Source: JBJXFK01 sp046155505 (GTDB lineage: Bacteria; Planctomycetota; Phycisphaerae; UBA1845; Fen-1342). Taken from it: a stretch of 20,447 nt of DNA. The stretch spans positions 1 through 20,447 of the forward strand of contig JBJXFK010000368.1 in the NCBI GenBank assembly GCA_046155505.1. The letters are read 5' to 3'. How positions within the stretch are numbered: the first letter of the stretch is position 1; every line of letters starts with the position of its first letter. Shown piece after piece: positions 20,369 to 20,447 of the stretch. The notes below the pieces were generated by a model that was not told the DNA's origin, searched no databases, and saw only the letters and a list, made by a program, of their open reading frames with translations. The position numbers were made by a program, and so were the translations under genes.

Positions 20369-20447
20369 CGCGCGCTGGGGGACCGGTTTCCGACCGGTCT
20401 TTCTTTCGCGCCCCGCCGAACTGAAGAAAGACCGGTCGGAAACCGGT
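20369..20447. repeat. GGGACCGGTT interspersed repeat, copy 2, with 24-bp inverted arms
   Basis: Left arm 20382-20405 and right arm 20424-20447 are exact reverse complements over 24 bp, separated by 18 nt. Inside the left arm is a smaller hairpin (GACCGGT 20381-20387, ACCGGTC 20393-20399). The left flank (GCGCGCTGGGGG) and most of the left arm match the copy at 9425-9465. The right arm ends with the window, so the full element is probably longer. It overlaps the region that would encode the signal-peptide start of the NPCBM gene. Confidence 0.92.

Overview
The window looks like chromosomal DNA of a GC-rich planctomycete-type bacterium, probably Phycisphaerae or a related uncultured lineage. 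This is inferred from protein style, not from a marker gene. The evidence is three secreted proteins in a row that end in dockerin-like EF-hand modules, a golvesin-like domain inside a secreted amidase, an NPCBM-domain protein, several trypsin-like/PDZ proteases, and many short self-complementary interspersed repeats. No rRNA, tRNA, CRISPR array or prophage was seen.

Layout. 1-238 (-): N-terminal piece of an IS/integrase-type transposase running off the left edge. 339-1538 (-): membrane-anchored alpha/beta hydrolase, divergent from 1625-2716 (+), a Rieske non-heme iron oxygenase. 2914-5215 (-): a tightly overlapping three-gene operon made of an LpxL/HtrB-like acyltransferase, a CPBP membrane protease and a small tail-anchored protein. 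5357-5911 (+): PPOX-type flavin/PLP-fold protein flanked by two copies of a short repeat. 6084-7958 and 8183-9394 (+): secreted dockerin-tailed proteins, the first a CSLREA/beta-helix protein. 9528-10343 (+): alpha/beta hydrolase. 10380-11489 (+): GT4 glycosyltransferase. 11691-14771 (+): large multidomain N-acetylmuramoyl-L-alanine amidase. 14772-15126: repeats. 15127 to the right edge (-): an operon of an NPCBM protein, one intact HtrA-like protease and two HtrA-like paralogues that have lost the catalytic triad.

The most interesting region is the right-hand operon. The NPCBM gene overlaps the active protease gene by 4 nt (TTG start on a TGA stop), which in turn overlaps the first pseudoprotease by 4 nt (GTG start on a TGA stop). 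The second pseudoprotease follows. In both pseudoproteases the hydrophobic core of the export signal is encoded by a tandem heptamer repeat (TCTGCAT units). In one of them the N-terminus also carries a 33-bp perfect inverted repeat of TTTTGGA units. A third, unrelated palindromic repeat abuts the signal peptide of the NPCBM gene. This suggests that mobile or interspersed repeats have been recruited into signal peptides.

A second theme is start-site architecture. Five genes lack a Shine-Dalgarno sequence and have a -10-like hexamer ending 5-10 nt before the start codon, which is what leaderless mRNAs look like. The secreted proteins and the PPOX gene instead have strong GGAG-type ribosome sites. 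All functional statements come from reading motifs by eye; no database search was run.
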